Below are positions 16,611 through 25,121 of a stretch of 64,000 nt of DNA, in pieces (within the stretch, counting starts at the first letter, position 1; each line of letters opens with the position of its first letter). Source of the DNA: UBA5793 sp040255465 (GTDB taxonomy: Bacteria > Planctomycetota > Phycisphaerae > Phycisphaerales > UBA5793). The stretch spans positions 372,001 to 436,000 of the forward strand of contig JBDZVA010000002.1 in assembly GCA_040255465.1 (NCBI GenBank), given 5' to 3'. A program made the position numbers and the translations under genes. The notes below the pieces were generated by a model. That model was given only the letters and a program-made list of their open reading frames with translations, made no database searches and was not told where the DNA came from.

Positions 16611-17693
16611 ATGCACGCTTCCCGGCGACGAACGTCGACCCTCCTCGCCTTCCTGCTGATGGTTCTGGGTGCAGGTCCGCTGGCCCTGGCCCAATTGCCC
16701 CCGGACGTCTTCAACACGCCCCGACCGCTGACATCGCAGCAGGTGGCGGCGCTCAAGGACTTCGTGCAGAAGAATCTCGCCGGCCTCAAGTCAAAGGACA
16801 GTCGCGCGCTGGCTGACGCCCGGCGGTCGCTGCTCGATCCGGTGCGTCGGGACACCTCCCGGACCTTCCGCATGGCGTACAACGATGCGCTGACGCCGGG
16901 ATTGACGGTGCTGGCCAATGACGAGCAGGCGGAGATGGCCAATCGCCAGGCGGCGATCTGGATTCTCGGGGCGGTGGCGAGCGATGATTCTGATGCGGCG
17001 CTGCGAAATGTTCTGGGATCCAAGGTGCCGGCGCTGCGCTATGCGGCGGCGACTGGACTTGAACGGTCGATGCAGGCCAACCGTCTGGACCGCAACGCTT
17101 ACTCGAACGCGATGCAGAGCGAAAAGAACGTCGCTCGATTCCTGCGTGATGCGCTGGAAACGGAAACGGACGCCGAAGTCTTGCGCGCCCTGCTTTCCGC
17201 CGCCGCGGCGCTTCCGACAGCCGCCAACGCGCTGGACACGATCAGTGACGGGCTTGTGGCCCAGGCGCGTCGACTCAAGGATGCGGACTCCGTCGCGTGC
17301 CTCAATTCCATGCGGATCGGTCTTGAGCGGATGCAGAAGCGCTACGTCGTGGACACCGTGGGCGGGCCGGCCATCGCGCCGCACGAGCACAAGATGATCG
17401 AGGCGGCGGCCAGCGCGCTGCTGCTGGTTGTGCGCCACGGCAAGGCGGACAAGATCACCGACGCCAGCCGGGACACCTATTCGAATCTCACACGCACGAG
17501 CGAAAACCTGCTGAGCCTGCTGTGCAAGCGAGACAGCGCTCAAACGCGTGTTTCCAACGCCGTGGCCGCCGGTCGCTACGACGACGCCGACGCGGCGCTC
17601 AAATCGACATGGCTCGCGGGTGATGGCCCCATCTATTCGAACCGGGTGTGGGAGTTTGAGGCCGGGTCGATCGAGGCAGCGTTCAACCGCTGA
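16611..17693 (+). CDS. exported HEAT-like repeat protein
   Basis: The 360-residue product has a signal peptide (basic MHASRRRTS, hydrophobic LLAFLLMVLGAGPLAL, cleavage near ALAQ). The mature part is all helical, with HEAT-like pairs such as RQAAIWILGAVASDDSDAALRNVL followed by ALRYAAATGLERS. The ATG at 16611 was chosen because it puts the signal peptide at the N terminus; the frame is open 18 codons further upstream. It is divergent from the large TPR protein, from which it is separated by 240 bases. No specific function is recognisable. Confidence 0.65.
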   Translation: MHASRRRTSTLLAFLLMVLGAGPLALAQLPPDVFNTPRPLTSQQVAALKDFVQKNLAGLKSKDSRALADARRSLLDPVRRDTSRTFRMAYNDALTPGLTVLANDEQAEMANRQAAIWILGAVASDDSDAALRNVLGSKVPALRYAAATGLERSMQANRLDRNAYSNAMQSEKNVARFLRDALETETDAEVLRALLSAAAALPTAANALDTISDGLVAQARRLKDADSVACLNSMRIGLERMQKRYVVDTVGGPAIAPHEHKMIEAAASALLLVVRHGKADKITDASRDTYSNLTRTSENLLSLLCKRDSAQTRVSNAVAAGRYDDADAALKSTWLAGDGPIYSNRVWEFEAGSIEAAFNR

Positions 17694-17735
17694 TCGTCGG
17701 GAGGCTTCGCTCGGGGTCGATCGCGGCTCTACGCT

Positions 17736-19622
17736 ATGGGCATGAGGACGATCCTGCCCATACTCCTGCTCGTGGGTCTGCTCATCGGAGCGGTGATGCT
17801 CGACCGGCCTCAACCGCCGGCTGATCTCACGTTTATCAATCGCGGTGAAGTTCATTCACTGGACCCGCAGCGCATGAGCTGGCTGCAGGATTTTCGTATT
17901 GCCGACGCGCTCTACGAGGGGCTTGTCAACTACGACAACGACACGTTTGAGATCGTACCCGGCGTGGCCGAGACTTGGACCGTGTCGCCGGACGGGCTGA
18001 CGTATACGTTTCACCTGCGCGACAACGCCAAGTGGTCCAACGGCGATCCGGTGACCGCACAGGACTTTGCGTATTCGTGGCGTCGGGCGCTGTTTCCCGA
18101 CACCGTGGCCGGATATGCCGATCTGTTCTTCAAGATCAAAGGTGGCCGGGCCTTCTTCGATTGGCGCGTCAAGCAACTGCAGGACTTTGCAGGACGAGCA
18201 GCGGGAGTGGACGACGCGGCGCGGCTGAAACTGGCTCAGCAGATGCTTGAGGAAGCGCTGCAGCGGTATGAGCAGACCGTGGGCGTGGACGCGGTCGACC
18301 CGCACACGCTCGTGGTCACGCTGGATGTGCCCACGCCCTACATGCTCGACCTGCTGGCGTTTGGACCGTTCAAGCCAGTGCACCGACCGACGGTCGAGCC
18401 GTATCTTCATCTGGACGCCGCGTCGGGTGCGTTTCGCCAACACTACGGGTGGACCAAGCCGCCGCTGCTCGTCAGCAACGGACCCTACGTGCTGACGGTC
18501 TGGCGTTACATGCGCGATTTGCGGATGGAGCGCAACCCGTACTACTGGAACAGTGCTGCCGTGCAGTCCGATTCGGTTGTGTGCATCGCGGTCGAAGACG
18601 CCAACACAGCCGTGCTCGCATACGAGACGGGAACCATTGACTGGCTGAGCGATGTCGGCGTGGACTACCGGGCCGACATGCTCGCACAAAAGCAGAGATA
18701 CATGGATCGCAATGCGGCGCGGTACCAGGAACTGTGCGATCAGGGAAAGAGCTACAACGAGGCGATGGAAATCCTCGCGCACGAATCGCCGCCTCAGCCC
18801 GGCGAACGGAACGACATTCACGCCTTTGCGGCATACGGCACCTATTTCTACAACTTCAATTGTCAGCCAACGCTGAATGGCGGCGAATTCAATCCATTCA
18901 AGGACGCGCGGATTCGCCGGGCGTTCGCCCGGGCGGTGGACAAGCAGGCGATCGTGGAGCGGGTCACGCGAATGAACCAGCCTGTGGCCAATGTGCTCAT
19001 TCCGCCGGGATCGATTGCGGGGTTCGAGGGGGCCAAGGGCATTGGCTATGACCCCGCCAAGGCTCGATCGGAACTGGCGGAAGCCGGCTGGGAGGACCGG
19101 GACGGCGACGGATACGTGGAGGATGCCGCGGGTCAGCGGTTCCCGACGGTGGAGATCCTGTTTCCATCCGTCGCGGAGCACAAGTCCATCGCGCAGGCGA
19201 TTGCTCACATGTGGGAGCGCACGCTCGGCGTGAAATGCCGCCTCCGCGAGGAAGAGACCAAAGTGCAGGCGGCCCATCTGCAGGAGCACGATTTCATGGT
19301 TTCTCGGGGGAACTGGTACGGCGACTACGGCGACCCCACGACGTTTCTTGATCTCGATCGCACCGGCAACAGCAACAACGACCGCAACTATTCGAATCCC
19401 GTATTCGATGAACTCATGAACCAGGCTGACATGGAACTGGATCCAGTCAAGCGCATGAAGATCCTCGAAGAGGCGGACGCGATGATGGTGAATGAAGAAG
19501 TGCCGATCCTGCCGCTGTTTCACCAGGTGACGCTCTATATGTACGATCCGGCGAAACTTCGCAATATCTCAACGCACCCGCGATTGACGCAGTACCTGTG
19601 GGAACTGAAGGTCGTGAAATGA
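17736..19622 (+). CDS. peptide/oligopeptide ABC transporter substrate-binding protein (OppA/DppA type)
   Basis: The 628-residue protein belongs to the SBP family 5 of extracytoplasmic binding proteins. It starts with a membrane helix (ILPILLLVGLLIGAVML) without a lipobox cysteine. The family block EVHSLDPQRMSWLQDFRIADALYEGL begins near residue 39, and PGVAETWTVSPDGLTYTFHLR follows near 80, both typical of OppA. It is longer than the usual 530-560 residues. It precedes an OppB-type permease by 16 bases. No OppC or ATPase genes follow. Confidence 0.9.
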   Translation: MGMRTILPILLLVGLLIGAVMLDRPQPPADLTFINRGEVHSLDPQRMSWLQDFRIADALYEGLVNYDNDTFEIVPGVAETWTVSPDGLTYTFHLRDNAKWSNGDPVTAQDFAYSWRRALFPDTVAGYADLFFKIKGGRAFFDWRVKQLQDFAGRAAGVDDAARLKLAQQMLEEALQRYEQTVGVDAVDPHTLVVTLDVPTPYMLDLLAFGPFKPVHRPTVEPYLHLDAASGAFRQHYGWTKPPLLVSNGPYVLTVWRYMRDLRMERNPYYWNSAAVQSDSVVCIAVEDANTAVLAYETGTIDWLSDVGVDYRADMLAQKQRYMDRNAARYQELCDQGKSYNEAMEILAHESPPQPGERNDIHAFAAYGTYFYNFNCQPTLNGGEFNPFKDARIRRAFARAVDKQAIVERVTRMNQPVANVLIPPGSIAGFEGAKGIGYDPAKARSELAEAGWEDRDGDGYVEDAAGQRFPTVEILFPSVAEHKSIAQAIAHMWERTLGVKCRLREEETKVQAAHLQEHDFMVSRGNWYGDYGDPTTFLDLDRTGNSNNDRNYSNPVFDELMNQADMELDPVKRMKILEEADAMMVNEEVPILPLFHQVTLYMYDPAKLRNISTHPRLTQYLWELKVVK

Positions 19623-19638
19623 GCCGAGGAGTGGCCCG

Positions 19639-20589
19639 ATGATCGCGATGCTCATTCGCCGACTCCTGCAGGTGCCGGTCATCCTGTTGGTGATCTACAC
19701 CGTGACATTCACGCTGGCGTGGTTGCTGCCGGGCAATCCGCTCGAACGGGAAGGACGACGTCCCGACGTTGCGGTGCAGGATGCGATGAAGGCGCAATAC
19801 AACCTCGACAAACCCTTGACGTTCTACGTGTCCTACCTGGATCAGGCGTCGGGGCTGGCGTGGTTGCGCGGTGATTCGGAGAAGGTTTTCAATCTGGGCC
19901 CTTGCCTGCAGTACCAGGACTGGAGCACCAACGAACTCATCGGCGGCGCCCTGCCGGTGAGCATCGTGCTGGGGATCGTGGCGCTGGTCTTCGCGGTGAC
20001 GATCGGATTGGCGTCGGGGATTGTCGGCGCGGTGCGGCCGGGCAGTTGGATGGATGTGGCGACGTTGCTCATCGCGCTGCTGGGGATCAGCCTGCCGAGT
20101 TTTGTGATCGGCACGGCGCTGCTCATCGTGTTCGCGGTGTGGTTTGAGTTTGTGCACGTGGCGCACTGGGGCTCGCCGCGCGACCTGCTGCTGCCGGCGC
20201 TGACGCTGAGTCTGCCTTTTGCCGCGTACATTGCGCGCCTCACGCGGCTGGGCATGATTGATGTGCTGCAGTCTGATTTCATCCGCACGGCGCGGGCCAA
20301 GGGCGTGTCGGAGACGCGCATCGTGCTGCGGCACGCGCTCAAGGTGGCGTTCCTGCCGGTGCTGAGTTATCTCGGGCCGGCGGCGGCGTATGTCATGACG
20401 GGCTCGTTTGTGGTTGAGAAGGTGTTCAACGTGCCGGGTTTGGGTCAGCACTTCGTCAATTCGGTGCTCAACAAGGACCTGTTCGTCATCATGGGCATTG
20501 TGCTGACGTATTCGACGATGCTCGTGCTCTTCAACCTGGCGGTGGACGTGATGTACCGTTGGGTCGATCCGCGCATCGAGTTTGCCTGA
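19639..20589 (+). CDS. peptide ABC transporter permease (OppB/DppB type)
   Basis: The 316-residue inner-membrane protein has about six helices. It carries the OppB hallmarks ALTLSLPFAAYIARLTR and the EAA-type cytoplasmic loop FIRTARAKGVSETRIVLRHALK around residues 213-237, which contacts the ATPase. It opens with IRRLLQVPVILLVIYTVTF, as usual for this family. It forms a pair with the upstream binding protein. The partner permease and the ATP-binding subunits are not in the window, since an acyl-CoA thioesterase follows. Confidence 0.9.
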   Translation: MIAMLIRRLLQVPVILLVIYTVTFTLAWLLPGNPLEREGRRPDVAVQDAMKAQYNLDKPLTFYVSYLDQASGLAWLRGDSEKVFNLGPCLQYQDWSTNELIGGALPVSIVLGIVALVFAVTIGLASGIVGAVRPGSWMDVATLLIALLGISLPSFVIGTALLIVFAVWFEFVHVAHWGSPRDLLLPALTLSLPFAAYIARLTRLGMIDVLQSDFIRTARAKGVSETRIVLRHALKVAFLPVLSYLGPAAAYVMTGSFVVEKVFNVPGLGQHFVNSVLNKDLFVIMGIVLTYSTMLVLFNLAVDVMYRWVDPRIEFA

Positions 20590-20603
20590 GCATCGGAGCC
20601 GCC

Positions 20604-21032
20604 ATGTCTGGACCGTCTGACTCCAATCCTGTTGATCCGCTCGAAACGCGCTGGGATCTCGAACACTCGACTCCGTCGCTGCGCATCATCACGATGCCCA
20701 AGGATACGAATAACCTCGGATCGATTTTCGGCGGCGTGATTCTGAGCTACATCGACCAGGCGGGGTACGTCGAGGCTCGCAAGCAGGGGCCGTACCGCTG
20801 GGTGACCGTGGCGATGGAAAAGGTCATCTTCCACGCGCCGGTCCACGTGGGCGACATCGTCAACCTGCACACGCAAACGATCCGCGTGGGAACGACGAGC
20901 ATCACCGTGCGGGTGCTCGTGCAGGTGGAGCGGTTTGTCAGCCGTGAGATTGTCGATGTGACCGAAGCGCAGATGACGTTCGTGGCGGTGGATGAATCAG
21001 GTCGTCCGACGCCGGTCGTGGAGACCGCTTAG
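20604..21032 (+). CDS. acyl-CoA thioesterase, YciA-type hotdog fold
   Basis: The 142-residue protein has the single hotdog domain of YciA/BFIT-type acyl-CoA hydrolases. TMPKDTNNLGSIFGGVILSYID near residues 31-52 holds the N-x-x-G-x-x-F-G-G active-site region, and VTVAMEKVIFHAPVHVGDIV is the second family block. It hydrolyses acyl-CoA thioesters in the cytoplasm; chain-length preference cannot be read. The ATG at 20604 gives the family-typical N terminus. It lies 14 bases after the permease gene and converges with the next gene. Confidence 0.88.
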   Translation: MSGPSDSNPVDPLETRWDLEHSTPSLRIITMPKDTNNLGSIFGGVILSYIDQAGYVEARKQGPYRWVTVAMEKVIFHAPVHVGDIVNLHTQTIRVGTTSITVRVLVQVERFVSREIVDVTEAQMTFVAVDESGRPTPVVETA

Positions 21033-21736
21033 GCCCTGTTGCAGAGTCGATCGACGACGTGGCGCGGCCAGTGTTCGAGGTAGGTTCGGGCCCACTGGAG
21101 CTGGCTCTCAAACTGCTGCGGTTTCCAGCGGCGGTGGCCATCCGTCAGCAGGATCGTTGACTGCTCCATGTCGATGCCCGGTGGACGGGTGGCCAGCAGG
21201 AACTCCATCATGCGCGGGTCGATCAGGTCGTACGCAAATCGCTTGTCGGGCGACTTGACGAAGAACGCCTTGCTGAACTCGGACGACTCGAAGTCGATGT
21301 CATCAAAGCCGATGGCGGACTTGATCTTGTCGAAGAACCCTTCGGGCCGAATGAGCACATCGGGTACGCCGACATAGGGCAGATGCAGGATCGCAAAGCT
21401 GAATCGATACGTCGTGGTCTGCGTCGTCTTTCCGTTCGACGTGGTGATCTTGTATTCGTAGTCGCCGAGCAACACGCGCAGTGCCTGCTCGGCGCATGTG
21501 AGTGTGCCGGCCATGGTGTTGAAGGCGCAGCGGCTGTGCCCCTGTCGAAAGATCTCGAAGTGGGGGTAGCGGGCATCGTGCGATGTGTCGCGCCTCGGGC
21601 TGAACTCAAAGCCGAGCCGCTGCGCAAGCGCGGCCAGCTCCTGGGTGCGCTGCCGTTCCGCCTTCCAGGCGAAGTACGCGATGACGGCGACGATTACGAT
21701 GACCGGGATAATGAGCAGGATGCCCAGCCCTTCCAC
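21029..21736 (-). CDS. membrane-anchored protein of unknown function downstream of HtpX-like protease
   Basis: The 235-residue product has one N-terminal membrane helix (LGILLIIPVIVIVAVIAYFAW) and a soluble domain. The domain starts ELAALAQRLGFEFSP and includes a hydrophobic/beta stretch (YRFSFAILHLPYVGVPDVLI). This arrangement resembles the DUF3137-like proteins that often sit beside LemA and M48 protease genes, but I am not certain of the family. The start lies one base after the protease stop, and the lemA gene lies upstream, so the three are probably one operon. Confidence 0.65.
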   Translation of the reverse strand: MEGLGILLIIPVIVIVAVIAYFAWKAERQRTQELAALAQRLGFEFSPRRDTSHDARYPHFEIFRQGHSRCAFNTMAGTLTCAEQALRVLLGDYEYKITTSNGKTTQTTTYRFSFAILHLPYVGVPDVLIRPEGFFDKIKSAIGFDDIDFESSEFSKAFFVKSPDKRFAYDLIDPRMMEFLLATRPPGIDMEQSTILLTDGHRRWKPQQFESQLQWARTYLEHWPRHVVDRLCNRA

Positions 21737-21737
21737 G

Positions 21738-22826
21738 TCACACCTCCTTCCCGGCGCGGTCTGAGGGTCGATCCGATTCGACCGGCGCGGAGATGAGTGC
21801 GGTGAGGCGCGCGATGCGATCCTGCAGCGGAGGATGCGTGCGAAAGACGCTGTCGAGCTGGTGGCCGTCGTTCTTCAGGGCGTTTCGCAGTGGATTGACG
21901 ATGTAGAGGTGTGAGGTGGCGCGGTTCGCGACTTCGAGCGGTTCGCGGCAGGCGCCGAGCTTCTGCAACGCGGAAATCAATCCCTGTGGGTAGCGCGTCA
22001 ACTCGACGGCCCCTGCGTCTGCCAGGTACTCGCGCTCGCGACTGACCGCCATGCGGATCAGCATGGCCAGCGTCGGGGCGATGATCATCAGGATGATCGA
22101 GACGACGAAAACGATGAGCATGAGGACGGCTGCGCCCTTGTTGTCGCTGTCACTGCGCCGCGACGAGCGACGACCGCCGCCGTACCAGAAGTGCAGGCGC
22201 ATCATCTGGAGGACGGCGTCAGAAGCGAAGACGATCAGGCCGACCATCGTCGCCATGAGCATGGCGAAGCGGATGTCGTAGAAGCGAATGTGGGAAAACT
22301 CGTGAGCCATGACGCCGGCGAGTTCATCGCGGCTGAGTTGAGCGCGCAGACCCTTGGTGATGGCGACCGCGGCGTGCTCGGGGTCGCGGCCGGTGGCGAA
22401 GGCGTTGAGCGCGGTGTCATCGATGACATAGACCTTCGGCGGGGGGATGCCCGCGGCGATGGCGAGTTCTTCGACGACGTTGTACAACTGCGGGTCGTCC
22501 TTTTTCTCGATCTCTTTGGCGCCCGACAGGGCCAGGATGGCGTTTGAGCCGCCGTAGAAGCTCCACACGCCCGCGAGCGAGGCGACGATGGCCGAGGCGA
22601 TGCCTCCGAGGATCAGCGACTGGACGAGATTGACCTGGTCCCGCGCCGCCCCGGTGTAGACGCCGAGGATCACGGTCACGGCCATGCCGACGAGGATGAC
22701 AAGCAGGCCCATGCCGAGCATGAGCAGCGCGCTGCGGCGCTTGTTGCGACGAATCAGATCAGGAAACGTCACATTGGCGGGCAAGCCGTGGATCGCCGGA
22801 TTGTCGGTGTGAATGACGTCGGACAT
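21738..22826 (-). CDS. htpX: M48 family membrane metalloprotease (HtpX-like)
   Basis: The 362-residue protein has two N-terminal membrane helices (about residues 33-60 and 70-95) and the gluzincin motif HEFSH in GVMAHEFSHIRFYD. Two further hydrophobic segments follow (FAMLMATMVGLIVFASDAV, then VLMLIVFVVSIILMIIA). The downstream EYLADAGAVELT supplies the third zinc-ligand glutamate, as in HtpX. Such proteases degrade damaged membrane proteins. Its length is somewhat greater than the roughly 290 residues of E. coli HtpX. It sits between lemA and an unknown membrane protein gene. Confidence 0.9.
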   Translation of the reverse strand: MSDVIHTDNPAIHGLPANVTFPDLIRRNKRRSALLMLGMGLLVILVGMAVTVILGVYTGAARDQVNLVQSLILGGIASAIVASLAGVWSFYGGSNAILALSGAKEIEKKDDPQLYNVVEELAIAAGIPPPKVYVIDDTALNAFATGRDPEHAAVAITKGLRAQLSRDELAGVMAHEFSHIRFYDIRFAMLMATMVGLIVFASDAVLQMMRLHFWYGGGRRSSRRSDSDNKGAAVLMLIVFVVSIILMIIAPTLAMLIRMAVSREREYLADAGAVELTRYPQGLISALQKLGACREPLEVANRATSHLYIVNPLRNALKNDGHQLDSVFRTHPPLQDRIARLTALISAPVESDRPSDRAGKEV

Positions 22827-22911
22827 GGGAAAGGCGAGGCAACAGGCACTGGGGGCCAGGCGCTAGTTGAGTCTGGCTGGACTGGTGAAAAAAGTCGGTC
22901 GCACCACGCGA

Positions 22912-23478
22912 TCAGAACTGCACCTTGGGCGCTTCGCGCTCGGCCTGGTTCTCGAGTTCGAAGTATTCCTTTTCTTTGAAGCCCATGAGGCCGGCGATGA
23001 GCACGCCGGGGAAGACGCCGATGGCCTCGTTGTACTGCTGGGAGCTGCGGTTGTAGTGCTGGCGCGAGAAGCCGATCTTGTTCTCGGTGCTGGTGAGTTC
23101 TTCCTGCAGGGCGAGGAAGTTCTGGTTGGCCTTGAGCTCGGGGTAGGCCTCGCTGAGGACCATGAGCCGGCCGAGCACCTGGCTCAGTTCACCCTCGGCC
23201 TGGGCCTTGGCGGCCACGCCTGAGGTATTCACGGCCTTGGCGCGAGCGGAGATGACCGCGTCGAGGGTTTGCTTTTCGTGGCCGGCGTAGCCCTTGACGG
23301 TTTCGACGAGGTTGGGTATCAGGTCGTGGCGACGCTTGAGCTGGACGTCGATATCCGACCAGGCGGCCTCTGCGGCAATCTCCTTGCGTTTGATGCCGTT
23401 GAAGATCCCGATGGCCCACAGGAAGAAGAGAACGAAGGCGCCGAAGAAGACAAGCAGAACGATCACGGCTGGTGCCAC
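22912..23478 (-). CDS. LemA family protein (copy 2)
   Basis: The 188-residue product has one N-terminal helix (about residues 3-25). The LemA domain follows, with AWSDIDVQLKRRHDLIPNL near residues 39-57, VETVKGYAGHE directly after, and a late KEYFELENQAER. It resembles copy 1 at 6.0 kb in layout and is closer to the family consensus. It lies upstream of the HtpX-like protease, a pairing seen in many bacteria. The start has AAAGGAG upstream on the minus strand. Confidence 0.92.
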   Translation of the reverse strand: MAPAVIVLLVFFGAFVLFFLWAIGIFNGIKRKEIAAEAAWSDIDVQLKRRHDLIPNLVETVKGYAGHEKQTLDAVISARAKAVNTSGVAAKAQAEGELSQVLGRLMVLSEAYPELKANQNFLALQEELTSTENKIGFSRQHYNRSSQQYNEAIGVFPGVLIAGLMGFKEKEYFELENQAEREAPKVQF

Positions 23479-23635
23479 GGTGTGCTCCTTTCAGAGGCAA
23501 GAGGGGCGTGCGAACAAAGTAGCATCATGGCTTTGTATGGAAAAAGCAAGCCCGGATGCGCGGGGCGTCTCGTGGGGCGGGTGTCGGGACACGTCAGGGC
23601 ACTTGCCCGTTTCCGCGGGCAAGGTAGCATGAGCC

Positions 23636-25066
23636 ATGAACGAACCGCACCGGAGCGTCGTGGTTGACCAGGTGAACTGGAGCGGCATCCTGCTCATCAG
23701 CCGCATCCCCAGGGCTCTGGCGCTGTCGTTTCAGCCCAGTCGGGTCATCATGGGATTTGTCATTGTCGTGATGCTCATGGCGTCAGGGACGATCTGGGAC
23801 GGGTTGGCTGGAAAACAGGTAGGGCCGGGCGGTCTTGGTTCGCCGCCGATGGCCGATCCGGCGCTGCGTGACGATCTTCGACTGCTCCTCGCCGACCCGG
23901 CACTGATCCGGACCGATCGCGCCGAGGCGATCAGAAGCGCCGAGGTATTGAGCGCAGCCAATGTGCGGGCCGCAGTGCTCGAAACCTACCGTGAGAAGTC
24001 GCTGGAGGATCAACAGCGTGATCGCGTGGTCGTTGCCGAGGCCCTGGCTCGCTTGAAGCTGGTCGCCCCCAAGGGTGTGTTTGAGGCGACGGCGGAGGCG
24101 GTTGTGGCGCGGTGTCACGGCGTGCTCAACGCGGCTCTGCACCTGAACCTCGGCGGCATCGCGGACGAGCTGGCGGCCGCTGCACGGATGATCGGGATCC
24201 TTCTCCATGAATATCTGCTCTTCACGATCGTGTTCGGGCTGTGGACTCTGGTCATCGGCATGATTGGCGTCGCGACGATCTCGCGCACCGCCGCGTGCCA
24301 GTTTGCGATCGAGCAATACATTACCTGGACGACGGCGCTGGCGTATGCCCTGAAGCGGTGGATTCCCGTTCTGGGCACGATCGGACTGCCGCTTGTGGCG
24401 CTGGCGCTGGGCGCGATCGCATTGGCGGTGGGCGGGTTACTGCTCGCCGTACCGGGGCTCAATGTCATCGGCGGTGTGCTCTATGGGCTCGCTCTCTTTG
24501 GCGGAACGATTGCGGCGTGTCTGATCCTGCTCACGCTGCTCGCCTCGGCGCTGTTCATACCGGCGGTGGCGGTGGAGTCGGCGGATGCGCCCGACGCGCT
24601 GGCTCGCGGGTTCTCATTTGTGCGCAACCGACCACTGCACTGGATCGTGTACGTGATTGCGGCGTTTATTCAAGGTGTGTTCGGTCTTCTTATCGTCACG
24701 CTTGTGGCGTCGCTGGCGCTGAATTTCACGGCGTGGGGTGCGAGTTTGTTTGTGACCTCTCCCGCCGTCGAGGCCGTGGGCGGAGGGGCCAGCATCGATC
24801 ACCTGCTGCCGCTCAGCGAGGGGTGGTCGCTCTCGGGTACGCAGCGCATCACGGGCGGTCTTCTCGTGTTGTGGCGAACGGTGGTCGGCGGTATGGTGGC
24901 GGGTTGGGTGGGGTCGTATTTCGCTTGCGCGACCACGGTGCTCTATTTCCTGATGCGCAAAGCGACGGACGACCAGGATCTCGAGGAAATCTGGCAGCCG
25001 GGCTTGATCGAGGGGACGATGGCGCCGGGCCGGGCTTCGGTCGTGGACGCCGGCGAAGCGTCCTGA
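23636..25066 (+). CDS. multi-pass membrane protein of unknown function
   Basis: The 476-residue product has a hydrophobic segment near residues 36-56, a polar domain of about 120 residues, and then a cluster of five or six helices. The helices include YLLFTIVFGLWTLVIGMIGV near 195 and LALGAIALAVGGLLLAVPGL near 265. The polar stretch between the first two membrane segments is Arg/Asp/Glu-rich. No enzymatic motif or transporter signature is recognisable. Its 3' end lies about 55 bases before a glycosyltransferase gene on the same strand. Confidence 0.65.
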   Translation: MNEPHRSVVVDQVNWSGILLISRIPRALALSFQPSRVIMGFVIVVMLMASGTIWDGLAGKQVGPGGLGSPPMADPALRDDLRLLLADPALIRTDRAEAIRSAEVLSAANVRAAVLETYREKSLEDQQRDRVVVAEALARLKLVAPKGVFEATAEAVVARCHGVLNAALHLNLGGIADELAAAARMIGILLHEYLLFTIVFGLWTLVIGMIGVATISRTAACQFAIEQYITWTTALAYALKRWIPVLGTIGLPLVALALGAIALAVGGLLLAVPGLNVIGGVLYGLALFGGTIAACLILLTLLASALFIPAVAVESADAPDALARGFSFVRNRPLHWIVYVIAAFIQGVFGLLIVTLVASLALNFTAWGASLFVTSPAVEAVGGGASIDHLLPLSEGWSLSGTQRITGGLLVLWRTVVGGMVAGWVGSYFACATTVLYFLMRKATDDQDLEEIWQPGLIEGTMAPGRASVVDAGEAS

Positions 25067-25121
25067 GACGGCGGACATGGTTCTGCGGATGACTGGTGGA
25101 ATCGGCCGATACCATCAGTCC

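Noticed and set aside
17856..19523. Long minus-strand frame opposite the peptide-binding protein gene
   Set aside because: It has no ribosome binding site or domain, and the plus-strand product is clearly an SBP family protein.
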